Part shown: positions 42,374-52,973 of the stretch, piece by piece
Layout: each line of letters begins with the position of its first letter
Numbering within the stretch: position 1 is the first letter of the stretch
From: Liopterus haemorrhoidalis
Lineage: Eukaryota > Arthropoda > Insecta > Coleoptera > Dytiscidae
Reading direction: 5' to 3'
Assembly: GCA_963971575.1 (NCBI GenBank)
Contig: OZ020623.1
Coordinates: forward strand, 18,168,980 to 18,232,979
Length of the DNA stretch: 64,000 nt
Notes under the pieces: model-generated
The model's input: only the letters and a program-made list of their open reading frames with translations
The model's database searches: none
Told to the model about the DNA's origin: nothing
Program-made: the position numbers and the translations under genes

Positions 42374-42910
42374 GTATTTAGCGTCAAATTATCATTAGAT
42401 TGACGGTTAGAATCTGATTCGTTGACCTGGCTTGAGTGTTTGTTGGCGGCTTTAAAGAAAAGATCTTGTGGGAGGGAGGGAGTCATTGCATTGTCGCGAA
42501 CCATGTTTATTTCAGGTTGTGTCTTGCATTTTTGTGTAAATTTAATGTTTTTGCTTGTTTTCTTATCTATCTAATAGAGATGGAAACTGCGTTTTACTAT
42601 TTATTATTTTACTATTTACAGTATTCGCACAATGTGCCCTTATTCAAAACTGATTTTGTTGAATCTTCATATCCCATTCGTTCATATGCCATGTTTATTT
42701 TTATTTGTTTCGCTATTAGGTGTTCTGGACACTCTTTGTTAGTCGAGCTATGACCCTCGCTCTTACATAAAATACGAAATAGTTTATCTTTGTTGTCGCA
42801 ATCATTAACATTATGATTGTTTCCGCAATTTCTACAGCATTCGACTCCTTTGCATTGTTTACTTGTATGTCCAAGACGCAGACATCTGTAGCATTGCATG
42901 ACGAGGTACA
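42374..42910 (-). pseudogene. I-clade ORF1 zinc-knuckle region
   Basis: 'QCYRCLRLGHTSKQC', 'CCRNCGNNHNVNDC' and 'CKSEGHSSTNKEC' form a row of three CCHC knuckles that bind element RNA, followed by a Lys-rich stretch. The frame then shifts and continues as 'NPEINMVRDNAMTPSLPQD' toward the hAT site. Upstream it is cut by the GC-rich insertion at 42916. Confidence 0.8.
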
Positions 42911-43261
42911 CATAGTGTTGCGGGACAGACTCAGCCAGGGGATCGAACCCTGCGTGAGAGGCCACTACTACCAGCCGTGGCTAGCGTTGCGGTGAGTCTG
43001 AACTATGCACGTCCGTTCTAGATGCCCTGAAAGATAAAACTTGGTTCCCCAGGGTTTGAAAAATAATATTCGGACAGTTTGGATTTATGGTTTTTATTAA
43101 CAGAGAAAAATATGGTAAATAGTAACAACGAGTAAAACAAAGATAATGAATAATGATTAACAAGAGATAACAATAAACAGGAAAGGAAGAGAGAGAAGGA
43201 AAAAGACGGGTCTATGCGTTGGTCGGCGTTCGTCGCTCGATAGTGTCGCTCGACACTGTGT

Positions 43262-44110
43262 TCACGGCAGCGATGAAGGGCCGAACAACTCGAATAGGCG
43301 GCGCTGTAATTTCCTGTTCTTCTTGGTGATTCCTGGAGTAGTTGGAGTGTTTCGTGGTTTTGGAGAGCAGCCTGCTTTCGGAGGGGTGGCCACCGAAGTA
43401 GGAGTGGTGACCGACAAGACCGGTGTGGTGCCCGACAAGGGTGACAGCGGCACGAGCGGGCGAGCTGTTGCCTTGAGCGGTGATGGTGTCGGCGGTGGGA
43501 AGCAGCGGGTCCTAGGGTCGTCTACCTCGTAGACGCTGACCTTCCTCGCTGACTTCTTTAGGTCCTGGTACGGTCTCGAGGCTTCACAAGCCCGTAAGTT
43601 ACGTCGGTAGTTCCACGCAGCGGCGTGGAGACGGCGCGACTCGGTACCTCGCTTCTTGGGGGCCAGCGTAAACGGCTGAACTGCCGTGTGAGTGCTAGGC
43701 CTTGGTGTTGATGACGTCTGAGTCGTAGCGGTCTGTAGCGGCGCTACAGAACGGGCGACGACGGAAATCGGCGTGAACGTTGGCTTCTTGGTGCGGCGTG
43801 GGGCCGTGCGTTCGTAACAGGGGGTACGAACGTGGCGGCGGCAGGCAAGACGGCTACGGACGTAGAACGGTGCCAACGTAGCGATAACTGACGTAGTCGT
43901 GAAGCGAAGAGATGAGACGGTTGAAGATGTGATAAAAACGGGCGTTGACGTGAAGCGAAGATGTGAAAATATATCGTGAAGCGGCAAAGTGAGAAAAGAT
44001 CGTGGATACGTATCGTCGAGGTCCGCTAAACCGTCAGCGAACGGGACACAGGCACGCCGAAGGCGATCAGCGCACTGTGTATACGTATGACAAACAAGTA
44101 CAGATAACAA
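43262..44110 (-). CDS. Unrecognised Pro/Thr/Arg-rich open frame in the GC-rich insertion
   Basis: A 282-codon frame begins 'MLSVLVCHTYTQCADRLRRA' and becomes rich in Thr, Pro, Ser and Arg ('PPPTPSPLKATARPLVPLSP'), ending 'RRLFELFGPSSLP'. I do not recognise a domain. Low-complexity composition in GC-rich DNA makes open frames likely by chance: the opposite strand is open for a shorter stretch at 43323-43532. It is preceded by a plausible promoter region at about 44350-44450 on the same strand. It may be an LTR-element gag-like leader or simply non-coding. Confidence 0.3.
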   Translation of the reverse strand: MLSVLVCHTYTQCADRLRRACVPFADGLADLDDTYPRSFLTLPLHDIFSHLRFTSTPVFITSSTVSSLRFTTTSVIATLAPFYVRSRLACRRHVRTPCYERTAPRRTKKPTFTPISVVARSVAPLQTATTQTSSTPRPSTHTAVQPFTLAPKKRGTESRRLHAAAWNYRRNLRACEASRPYQDLKKSARKVSVYEVDDPRTRCFPPPTPSPLKATARPLVPLSPLSGTTPVLSVTTPTSVATPPKAGCSPKPRNTPTTPGITKKNRKLQRRLFELFGPSSLP

Positions 44111-44339
44111 TCACAAGCACCGCTAAGGGGTGTCAGCGTTACTTGCAAAAGTTATTGTAGGTAAAAACAAAACAAAGAAATAGATATGAAACAATAATAT
44201 GCAGCGTGCATAAATTCTTTTTATATATTCGGTTAGACCGATAGCTTCTTTCAACTCACTTGTTAATTCGTTCGTAGATAAATATATTCTGCTGGACTGC
44301 TTGCTGGATGCTGATCTGATGGATACTGTCTTGATGGAT

Positions 44340-44450
44340 ACTGTCTGATGGATACTGTCCCATTTCTCTCGCTGCTCGGGTTTTTATTCGAAGTCCGGTG
44401 TTTTACCCCCACTCCGAACGGCTCTCCTATTGGCCGGGTTCGGTGACGGC
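44340..44450 (-). promoter_or_regulatory. Promoter-like segment in the GC-rich insertion
   Basis: On the minus strand CCAATAGGAG (about 44430) is followed by 'CGAATAAAAACCCGAGCAG' (about 44385) and then repeats of 'AGACAGTATCCATCA'. CCAAT and TATA-like motifs at such spacing suggest a pol II promoter; no experimental support. Confidence 0.35.
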
Positions 44451-44616
44451 TTATCTCGGATCCTGCGCTCTGATAGGTTCGGATTTTGAAGCGAGGAAAT
44501 ACCCAGTCATAAACACTTAAGCTGCACGTGCAAGATTTGTGACGTCACGGAAGAAAACCTTTGTGTCAGGCACGTCCGTAGACTGTCTGGCGACAATAGG
44601 GGGTAACCGGGCAACA

Positions 44617-44705
44617 AGTATTCCAAATGTAAACGTACTCAGGTAGAATTTGTCCCTCAAATATAATAATACAAGTGCCTAATTTTTTAATTTCAAAATT
44701 GTTAG
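44617..44705 (-). pseudogene. I-clade ORF1 segment upstream of the GC-rich insertion
   Basis: The minus-strand reading 'NFEIKKLGTCIIIFEGQILP' followed by 'EYVYIWNT' matches the conserved F-G-x-x-LP block that precedes the zinc knuckles in I and R1-type ORF1 proteins. It continues on the other side of the GC-rich block with 'YLVMQCYRC'. Confidence 0.65.
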
Positions 44706-44711
44706 TATAGT

Positions 44712-46010
44712 AAAGGAGACTTTAGTTGACAGATGACGGTTAATTAAAGCATATGGTTCAATGGGAGCGAACTATAGCAATAAAATTTCCATTTTTGAAT
44801 AGAGCCTTATCATTTGTTCATAAACAAAGCTAGAAATAGAGAAAGAGATACAATTTGTTTCACTTGACACGCCTGTCTTCCATCTAGTGGTGGGAGGTTC
44901 ATTTGACAAGACAATATATGTGTGATAACCTAAAATTTATTTTTTTCTAATTTTGTCATATTAAATCCATATATTCTTTAAATAAAACTTTTAGAAAGAT
45001 TAGGGGAAATATAATATAAAAGAAATTTTTGAAAATATTTTGATTATTGTGAGTAAATAATAAACAACTGACCTATACCGTTTAATAAACAACAAAATTC
45101 AATTTTAAAATTTCGAGTGTAACTGAAATGCATGGTCAACCTTCACTGGTGTATTCTATGTTTACCAAGTTGAATGGAGCTGGTTGTAGTATAAATATAA
45201 AAGAAATTGAATTACGAATACTTTAACAAAGCTCTGACAGTCATACACTTGGGCGAACAAATGAAATATAAAAAACACAATGTTTAAATAGTGTTGAAAA
45301 GTTTTTAAGAAACTATGTCCAGAAATACACGTGGAACCACTTCCCCTACAGTATTAGCGACCGCCCAGAGCTGAATGCCCGCGCGTGTGTACAAAGGGAC
45401 ATACGTTGAAGTTACCATATTATAATATATAAGTGGAAAGGTTGTACGGGTATCGGACATAAATAAAAACAACTATCTACAGCTGACCAGTTTCGGAATA
45501 GTTTATTCCTTCATCAGAGCTGCTACATAAAGGAAAATCAGAATACAGTATAAGTGTACATTGTATATGAATAAATGAATATAATATAAGTATAAGTATA
45601 ACATTGTAAACCATACCTGAGATAATAGTGATTAAGTGTAATGGTGAGATAGATAAAAACGGGTCATGATATAAAAAACAATGTGTTGAAATATAAATAA
45701 ATAAATAAATAATGTAAAACGAAGTCAGAGATTAAAATAAACGATACAACAAATTTTAAAAAAAAATTTAAATAATAAATAGGTAAAATATATGAGCACA
45801 GGTGTGTCGTCATATTATAAGATTGATAATGATGACTAGTTGAAAAAAACAGATTTGTAAGAATCCTGTAAGATCTTGATATAGGGGTAAACATGGGGTC
45901 GATGACCTGAAACCGCGGATATTTTTGAAGGAATAATGTGTAGAAAAAGTGCCATCTATTGAGAGAGAGTGTGGTTGGGTGAAAAGAGGAAGGGGTATGT
46001 GGCGTCATCT
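44712..46010. other. Unassigned insertion block
   Basis: No recognised coding sequence. 'ACCAGTTTCGGAATAGTTTA' near 45489 belongs to a type of dispersed sequence, but its ends were not located. It separates two likely I-clade ORF1 pieces, so it is itself an insertion or several. Confidence 0.4.
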
Positions 46011-46011
46011 G

Positions 46012-46480
46012 TTGGGAAGGGTTTGTACTAGGTAGTGGGATGCGTTGTAGATCCGCATAAACGGTCCTGGGTCAGTCATTTTATATTTGTTATTCATACT
46101 TTTTCCATCATTATTATTAATTTTAGAGGTTATATCTGTTTTTCTTTAAATTTACGTTTGACAGATTTTCCGTATTTGACAGCTGTGCCTGCCCGCTTAG
46201 GTTTGAATGTACCTGTTCGTTACCTGGAATCAGTATCATAGGTGCGTTTTCGGCTATTATTATATTTTTAATAGCATGTAACACACTTTTTCGCGGGTTT
46301 TGCGCACGAGGTCTACTATGGCTAGTTTTTATGAGCTTTGCCAACCTTAAAACTAATGTTAATGTCTTTCTTGCCGCTACATTCTTGAGGATCTTCGAGG
46401 TTTAGGGGAATTATCACTATTATCACAGTACTTATCTGGCGGTTCCGCGTTCTGGTTTTCCTCTCCCTCTTCTGAAACCA
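46012..46480 (-). pseudogene. Possible I-clade ORF1 N terminus
   Basis: The minus-strand ATG at 46480 opens 'MVSEEGEENQNAEPPDKYCD' and 'PKPRRSSRM'. A stop and frameshift follow, then 'SRPRAQNPRKSVLHAIKNI' and near 46080 'MTDPGPFMRIYNASHY', which resembles the 'sT..GPf.V' start of ORF1 proteins in I-type elements. The match is weak and broken; the assignment relies on its position upstream of the other pieces. Confidence 0.4.
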
Positions 46481-46591
46481 TGGTCGGTGGATAATGAACA
46501 CTATTTTAACTTAGCACAGTTAATAAAATACCTCTTTTTAAAAAAGAGTTCTTTTTAAAAACAAGTCAAAGGACATATATTTGTCACGCAC

Positions 46592-47150
46592 TTCACTGGG
46601 TGCGTTTTGTTGGTGGCTGGTTAGAAGTACTAGAATTGATGCGCAAGAAAACGACAATTTTGATCGTGAAGTAAACATGGAATGACATTTACATTTTAGT
46701 CCTATGGTTGTAGAACAAATAACGAACATATTTCACCTAAATGGATAATCTAAATAATAAATTCAGAATAAGAAAACTTTATATTTGAAGCAAATATTCT
46801 ACAACGTAATGTTTTAGAACGAATAATTGAATTGTAAATACATTTTAAGTTTAGATTTAACAATACTATATTAAAATCATACAGGTATATATTTATTTTA
46901 GGACACAAAATGAGAAAATAGCTAAAATAAAAAATAATTTTGAAGCAGTAATACCAAGATTTAATTCTAATACATTTAAAAACCAAATGAAAACAACTGC
47001 ATTCAAATAGATATTACTGTTCATCCCCACCACACTTATTCATTCCAGTCGTTCGACCTCAAGTCATCGAATGAGTAGAATGAATAGAACGAGAATATTG
47101 TCGCAACAAAACGCGTATTCTGATTAAACCGAAACCAGAATTGGCACAAC
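46592..47150. mobile_element. Inverted-repeat element (TGGGTGCGTTTTGTTG ends)
   Basis: ACTGGGTGCGTTTTGTTG near 46596 is inverted as CAACAAAACGCACCCAATG near 47141. The interior is AT-rich and non-coding. No duplication of the target is apparent, so the exact ends are uncertain. Confidence 0.5.
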
Positions 47151-47226
47151 AAAACGCACCCAATGTTACACAGTAACAAGCTCGCACCACCATACACTAG
47201 TGAACTCATGTACGGACGAACATCAA

Positions 47227-47400
47227 ATGAACGAAATAGTTGAATTTTCAAAAATCACGTATTAACTTAAAAACGTTACTAGTTAAAGGTTTTCAGAAAA
47301 GAGAACTGTATTTGTAAGGCAAAATTCATCAAATCGACCAAAAAAACCAAAGACATAATATAGAAAATCACGTATTACTTAAAAACGTTAAAATTGTATA
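47227..47400 (-). repeat. Dispersed monomer of the 221-bp satellite
   Basis: 'TTTTCAAAAATCACGTATTA', 'AACGTTACTAGTTAAAGG' and 'TGTAAGGCAAAATTCATCAA' are the reverse complement of satellite words from 12482-15670. The copy is partial and its start is repeated at about 47363-47392. Confidence 0.85.
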
Positions 47401-47779
47401 GATACATGTTTATATAGATAAAAAAATATGTTCATGTTAAAGATTTACCATTTAATTTTAAACAATAATTGTTTCACATATTTTGTTGTTAAGTCAAGAA
47501 TACGGGAGTTATTTAAATTCATTTAATATAAATACATTAAATATAAAACTCGTCCTAACAATTCAGTTTCTCTTCGAAGCAACTCTAGTTCACGCATTGT
47601 AAATTCACGATCACGCGGCGCTAAATCATTGTTTGCAAACTATTTACTAAATTTACAAAAATTCAAAATATATCCTTACGCCACTGAGCGAGTTGTATGT
47701 TGCGCGTGGCGGATAGCCGGCTGCACTTTCACGTGACCTTCTAGAGTTCGCGCGCTTAGCGTTAGGAAATTTCCACTGC

Positions 47780-48240
47780 TAACAATGTATTGTCCATTGG
47801 TAAGGTGTTGTACATTTGGTCAATTTACGACATGGTCAGCTTACCACATGGTCAGGTAATTTTTTCGTAAGCTAACAATGTTGGTCAGTAAACCATTTGG
47901 TCAGCTAACCACAAGGTCAGGTAACCATCTGGTCAACTAAACATATTGTCAGGAAACATTTTGGTCAGCTAACCATATTGTCAAAAAATATTTTGGTAAG
48001 CTAACCATATGGTCGGATAACCATTTGGTCAGCTAACCACAAGGTCAGCAAATTCTTTCGTAAGCTTACTATACTGGTAAGTTAACTATTTGGTCTGCTA
48101 ACCACATAGTCATGTTACTATTTGGTCAGCTAACCATATGGTCAGGTAACCATTTGGTCAGCTAACCATATGGTAAAATAACCATTTGGTCAGCTTACCA
48201 CATGGTCAGGTAATTCTATCGTAAGTTATCCATATTAAAT
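47780..48240. repeat. 16-bp minisatellite array 1
   Basis: Degenerate 16-mers alternate as GSTAACCATWTGGTCA, giving a 32-bp repeat of two variants ('ggtaaccatttggtca' and 'gctaaccatatggtca'). The core AACCATATGGTT is self-complementary. Confidence 0.9.
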
Positions 48241-49349
48241 AATATATAATATGGTTAACTTAAATATATAATATACGTTAAATATATTTTGCTGTTAAGT
48301 GAGTAATAAAGGAGTTATTTATATTACAAATACTTGAAGTTTTCCCGCCATAACTCTACAAATATTTATCGAATCAAAAAAATATATTTATGTTAAAGAT
48401 TTGCCTTTTCATTTTAAACAATATTTGATCTTCTAGATTTCGCGCGCTTAGCGTTAGGAAATTTCCACTGTAAATAATGTATTGTCCACAGCCATTAAAT
48501 GTTTTTCAGCATTAAATTAACTTATTGTTCTCTTATTTCTACTTATTTTGTCTATTCTGTTCTTTCTCACCGTCTGTCCTATGATCTGCACTAGTTTTTT
48601 TTGTCTTCACAGTCACTTTTGCACACATATTCGTCAGTTTTTGAGCACAAAATATCATTTTTTAATTCTTATTACGTCTTTTATTATTATTTCACGTCTT
48701 AAATTATGTTGAACGCGGTAAAACACTTTTTTTAATTCTTTCGACTTACTTATTTACGTCTTAAAACCGTCTTAAGTTAGTTTTTTGCGTCTGTTAGGTT
48801 AACTTTTTTTGACATCTTTTTTTCAACACTTTTAACTAACCTATTTCTCTTTTAAACGTCTTAACTCCACATATATTTTGCTGTTAAGTGAATAATAAGG
48901 GAGTTATTTATATTACAAATATTTGAAGTTTTCTCGCCATAACTCTACAAATATTTATCGAATCAAAAAAATATATTTATGTTAAAGATTTACCTTTTAA
49001 TTCTAAACAATATTTGTTTTACATATTTTGTTGTTAAGTCAATAATAAGGGATTTATTTAACTTCATTTAATATAAATACATTTAATATAAAACTCGTCC
49101 TAACAATTCAGTTTCTCTTCGAAGCAACTCTAGTTTGCGCATTGTAAATTCACGATCACGCGTCGCTAAATCATTGTTAGCTGCCTCGTGTTCCAATTTG
49201 TAAACTATTTACTAAATTAACAAAAATTCAAAATATTTCCTTACGCCACTGAGCGAGTTGTATGTTGCGCGTGGCGGATAGCCGGCTGCGCTTTCACGTG
49301 ATCTTGTAGAGTTCGCGCGCTTAGCGTTAGGAAATTTCCACTGTAAACA

Positions 49350-49860
49350 ATGTATTGTCCACTGGTCAGGTATTGTACATTTGGTCAATTTACCACATGG
49401 TCAGGTAACCATTTGGTCAGCTAACCATAAGGTCAGGTAACGATATGGTTAGCCAACCATATGGTCAGATTACAATTTGGTCAGTTAACCATATGGTTAG
49501 GTTACCATTTGGTCGGCTTTTTATATGGTCAAGAAAAATTTTGGTCAACTAACTATTTGGTCAGGCAACCATTTGGTCAGCTAACTATATAGTCAGATAA
49601 CCATTGGTCAGCTAAACATATGGTCAGGTAACCATTTGGTCAGCTAACCATATGATTAAGTAACCATTTGGTCAACTAACCATATGGTTAAGTAACCATT
49701 TGGTCTGCTAACCACATGGTTTATGTAACTACTTAGTCAGCTAACCATATGGTCGGACAACCATTTGGTTAGCTAACTACATGGTCAGCTAACATTATGG
49801 TCAGGTATTTCTTTCGTAGGCTAACCATTATTTGTCATGTATCCATTCGGTGATGTTTTG
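49350..49860. repeat. 16-bp minisatellite array 2
   Basis: Same alternating units as array 1, about 30 repeats, ending at 'CTAACCATTATTTGTCATG'. Confidence 0.9.
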
Positions 49861-50119
49861 CTGTTAGTCAATAATAAGGGAGATATTTAAATATTAAATT
49901 TTAGGAGTTCTCCCGCCATAAATCTCAAAATATTTACCAATCAAAAAAATGTATTAAGGCCCGGTATTTCCACCTTACTGTTATCTATAAGAAAAACTGT
50001 CAATGGGATAATAATATCCTCTTGATAGTCACTAGGCTACATTGCTTTCTGTATTTCCAAGTCTAGTTATCCCGTAGATAGCTATTCTGATTGATAATAA
50101 TATTTTCGAATGTTTTTAC

Positions 50120-50630
50120 TTGCCCGACCTTAATATATAAGGGGCAAGTATTGTAATCGCGAAAATTTTCGATGTCGAGATTTTGATTGATGACCACGTT
50201 TCATGGTCCAGGGAATCCAAAAAACCTATTTTCGAAGTGCCGTCCGTATGTGTGTGTGCTGTGTGTGTGTCTGTATGTATACACGATAACTCAAGAACGG
50301 TTCAACTTAGAGAATTCGTTTTGGTACTTAAAAATTCTCCTATTAAATGGGAAGAACCCTATTGTTTTTTATAAAGATCGTTTGAATAGAAATGGGAGTT
50401 TACTCGTGTCGATTTTAAGATTTTTGCGAATATTTAGCAACAGAAAAATATTTCGAAAAAATTTATTGAACAAAAGTTACTATAAATGCAATAACTAATA
50501 ACTTTTATTTGAGACGTTTCTTGATAAAACGATAAATTTTGAAATTTTTTTGTAAAATTATTTAAAAATTTTTCTCAATTTTTTCATACTTATATGCAAC
50601 GTTTCCATGGTCATGATAATTAATTCGTAA
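50120..50630 (-). repeat. Dispersed repeat copy 2 (partner of 300-845)
   Basis: 'GGGAGTTTACTCGTGTCGAT' through 'TTTCCATGGTCATGATAATT' is the reverse complement of 300-540. The left part has 'ACGATAACTCAAGAACGGTT' and a GT-rich microsatellite at about 50246-50282 where copy 1 has GACAGACG. Confidence 0.7.
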
Positions 50631-50913
50631 CTATGGTCTATTTCAAAGTAGAAAAAAGTAGATAGCGCTGCGAAACGAGTACGATTTACACTGATCAAAT
50701 ACAGTATAGCGGGAGATTGAAAATAAGTTACAACTAGGACATGGGCGTAGCAACTGGGTTAGCAAGTGATTTTTTTTTAATATAAAAAAGGTTAATAAGA
50801 TATTGAAATAAACAAGGCAGATAATACACTTACGTTATTTATACGACATAAATTCAGTTTAATGGGAAATTTGAAAAAGTTAAAAAAATATTAATTTTAA
50901 AAATTATGTACTA

Positions 50914-51319
50914 AAGTCTGTTTCAAACACTTAGGCGGAACTAAATGGGAATTTCGTTCTTTTAGGTTGTCACGACAAGGGACCTTGCTTGGGTTATTTC
51001 ATTTTTCATGTTGGAATGTCAAAATTTAAAATTACAACAATGAAACCATGGAAACGAATTACCTATGTCAAAATTAAATTATTTTTTATATATTTTAATG
51101 ATAAAAAAATTAATAAATGGGAAATTTGTATTAAGAATGACACAAAAAATCAAAATATAAAGAAAATGACAATTTAAAATGATATTAACCTTAACCAAAA
51201 AATGTGTATTGTAAGTACGATTTACAAAGCTTAAACAAAACGGTCGAAAAGCACGATTTAAACGATGAAAGTAACTAGATTTCAAAATTTAGTTCCGCTT
51301 AACCGTTCGGAACAGACTG
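50914..51319. mobile_element. CAGTCTG-family MITE, nested
   Basis: Begins AAGTCTGTTTCAAACACTTA and ends TTCGGAACAGACTG with TA on both sides. The empty site 'GTACTATATATAAAAAGAG' survives (inverted) in MITE copy A. Confidence 0.92.
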
Positions 51320-51613
51320 TATATATAAAAAGAGAGATTTGGCTAAAAGAGTTTGAACAAAGCAATAAAACAAACAATATATCTTCAGAGCTAAAGTTTC
51401 TTATTTAAATAATTATTGTAAATACAAATTAAAAATATATGTTTATATGAAGGCCTAAAAATTATATCAATAACTTCTTCTTTGGGCACAATCAGCTGGG
51501 CTGTCTTTTGGCCTCACCTTAGTCCTCTCTCTTGCTCTGTTAATTTTCAAGTGTCAAAAAATATTTATATGTCAGATAATCTAAAAAATATATAACTGCG
51601 TAAAAACAAATTA

Positions 51614-52022
51614 CAGTCTGTTACAAACGGTTAAGCGGAACTAAATTTTGCAATCTAGTTACTTTCATCGTTTAAATCGTGCTTTTCGACCGTTTTGTTT
51701 AAGCTTTGTAAATCATACTTACAATACACATTTTTTGTTAAGGTTAATATCATTTTAAATTTTCATTTTCTTTATATTTTGATTTTTTGTGTCATTCTTA
51801 ATACAAATTTCCCATTTATTAATTTATTTCATTAAAATATATTAAAAAAATAATTTAATTTTGACATACATAGGTCATTCGTTTCCATGGTTTCATTGTT
51901 GTAATTTTAAATTTTGACATTGCAACGTGAAAAATGATATAACCCAAACAAGGTCCCTTGTCGTGACAACCTAAAAGAACGAAATTCCCATTTAGTTCCG
52001 CCTATGCGTTTGAAACAGACTG
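51614..52022. mobile_element. CAGTCTG-family MITE, nested
   Basis: Begins CAGTCTGTTACAAACGGTTA and ends 'TTTGAAACAGACTG', TA on both sides. The empty site 'ACAAATTACATGGAGAATT' survives (inverted) in MITE copy A. It lies in opposite orientation to the MITE at 50914. Confidence 0.92.
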
Positions 52023-52529
52023 TACATGGAGAATTTTTTCCATAAAATCTACGCCAAGAATATAAATAAAAGTCTAAATGTGTAAATAATAACAAAATAT
52101 ATGAGAAAAATTAAATAACATATATTTCCAATGTACGACACTGAACATCTGTCAACTTGGACTAAAAACAATATTTTTACAGTGTAATAGGGATGACGAT
52201 CTAAACCAATCCGAAGCAAGGACAAACAGCTCCTATCTTCTTACACACATTTTTCTACTTTGAAATAGACCATAGTAAGCCAAGCAAGCCTTGGACAAAA
52301 ATTTGTATAGAACATAATTTGATGTATTTTTGAAGATTTATCTAAATATTTCAAAAAAAAAATTTTTTTTTTGAGTCAATTTTTTTTTTTTTATGGGAGG
52401 GCAAGTCTGGCGGAGGTTTCCCTTCGCCACTGGTTTTATGTTGGTATTAGTAGCGTTATGTTAAACAAAGAGGGACATATACGCGACTCGCATGAATAAA
52501 AGAGAGATAGATACAACTGGTTAAAATAA

Positions 52530-52799
52530 ATGACAACTGTCAAAATTTTGTACAAAAAAATGGGCGATAAAAGCCCAAGAAGTGCAAATTTCAATATTTC
52601 CGAAACAAAACAACTTGTAAATCTTGTGTTAAAATGTAAAAATGTTATAGAAAATAAAGCTACTGACGCTGTAAATCTTAAAGATAAACTAGGGGCATGG
52701 GCAAAAAATTGTATTATGTTTAATGCATCCTGCCTACAGAATAGAAATGCAAAAACACTGAAAATTAAATACGACCGTTTATTTATTTTTATTTTTTAA
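52530..52799 (+). pseudogene. Myb/SANT-like DNA-binding protein (Harbinger accessory), 5' part
   Basis: 'NFNISETKQLVNLVLKCKNV' with 'IENKATDAVNLKDKLGAWA' and 'NAKTLKIKYDRL' matches the Myb/SANT-like (Myb_DNA-bind_5-type) domain of the second protein of PIF/Harbinger elements. In those elements it helps recruit the transposase. The probable start is MGDKSP at 52560 rather than the more upstream ATG. After 'KYDRLF' the sequence leaves the domain and overlaps a transposase fragment on the other strand, so the gene is truncated by an internal deletion. Confidence 0.65.
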
Positions 52800-52973
52800 T
52801 GGGTGGCGCAGGATATTAAATGCATTTTTCTGAAAGCGAAATCGATTAATAAATTTTTTCTCTTCCCAGTGGTTCATATGATTTGGTCTAACAAGAACTA
52901 TGTATGGACGTTCTAAATACTCTACAATTTCTTCATCATTGTCTGCTTGCAAATCTTCTAAATCAGCATCCAT
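52779..52973 (-). pseudogene. HARBI1-like transposase N-terminal fragment
   Basis: The frame opens 'MDADLEDLQADNDEEIVEYL' and contains 'EEKKFINRFRFQKNAFNIL', the F..RFR.....f..il signature found at the start of Harbinger (HARBI1-like) nucleases. Everything after is lost; it ends in the junction with the Myb-like gene. The two genes converge, as expected when a deletion removes the middle of a Harbinger element. Confidence 0.6.

Larger units (their letters stand above)
42916..44616 (-). mobile_element. GC-rich insertion with TGTTGC...GCAACA ends (solo-LTR-like)
   Basis: The block is markedly richer in G+C than its surroundings and lies between two pieces of the same I-clade ORF1. Its ends are TGTTGCGGGAC (left) and CCGGGCAACA (right), i.e. 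TG...CA with six inverted bases. On the minus strand it has a CCAAT box ('GGCCAATAGGAG'), an 'AATAAAAACC' TATA-like motif, a threefold 'GACAGTATCCATCA' repeat downstream, and then an open frame. That order resembles a long LTR containing promoter and reading frame. A clear 4-6 bp duplication is not visible (ACT occurs on both sides), so a DNA transposon is also possible. Confidence 0.5.
37392..46490 (-). mobile_element. I-clade-like non-LTR retrotransposon, decayed, split by several insertions
   Basis: Minus-strand pieces give, in order, a possible ORF1 N terminus (46480-46012), ORF1 'GQILPEYVYIWNT' (to 44617), ORF1 zinc knuckles (42910-42612), ORF1 tail (42504-42374 and 41432-41290), and ORF2 endonuclease (41282-40587). 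After a large palindromic insertion comes the endonuclease-RT linker (37632-37392). The insertions are the unknown block 44712-46010, the GC-rich LTR-like block, a hAT copy and the palindromic element. The reverse transcriptase itself is missing: the element is cut at about 37392. Clade choice rests on the ORF1 zinc-knuckle set and the endonuclease wording. Confidence 0.7.
47430..49958. repeat. Macrosatellite block 1 (flank modules plus two 16-bp arrays)
   Basis: Conserved flank modules ('TTTGTTGTTAAGTCAATAAT', 'GTTTTCCCGCCATAACTCTA', 'TTCGCGCGCTTAGCGTTAGG', 'ACAATGTATTGTCCACTGG') enclose arrays at 47780-48240 and 49350-49860. One module without an array (48270-48890) instead carries a tail of about 400 bp with 'CTTTCTCACCGTCTGTCCTA' and 'TTAAACGTCTTAACTCCAC'. 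The block is cut by a Harbinger-like element at 49959. No coding sequence. Confidence 0.85.
50634..52272. mobile_element. TGGTCTATTTC-family MITE, copy B, with two nested MITEs
   Basis: Ends match copy A at 26514 in reverse, with TA at 50632-50633 and 52273-52274. Removing the two CAGTCTG-type MITEs leaves about 820 bp, as in copy A (831 bp). Confidence 0.92.

Noticed and set aside
42926..42996. tRNA-like stretch on the minus strand: GACTCA/TGAGTC acceptor, CAGGG-TTCGATC-CCCTG T-arm
   Set aside because: The T-arm and six acceptor pairs are good, but no D-arm or anticodon stem fits and the A box is misplaced. It lies at the end of the GC-rich insertion, so a SINE-like or LTR-end origin is more likely than a tRNA gene.
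43323..43532. Plus-strand Gly/Val-rich open frame in the GC-rich insertion
   Set aside because: It is the complement of the longer minus-strand frame, has no recognisable domain, and is expected in GC-rich sequence.
45664..46008. Minus-strand open frame, Phe/Leu-rich
   Set aside because: AT-rich sequence producing Phe, Leu and Ile-rich translations; no domain or start context, and no membrane-protein family recognised.
50183..50498. Two short open frames with Cys/Val repeats
   Set aside because: They fall in the dispersed repeat with a GT-rich microsatellite; no conservation between its two copies in the window.
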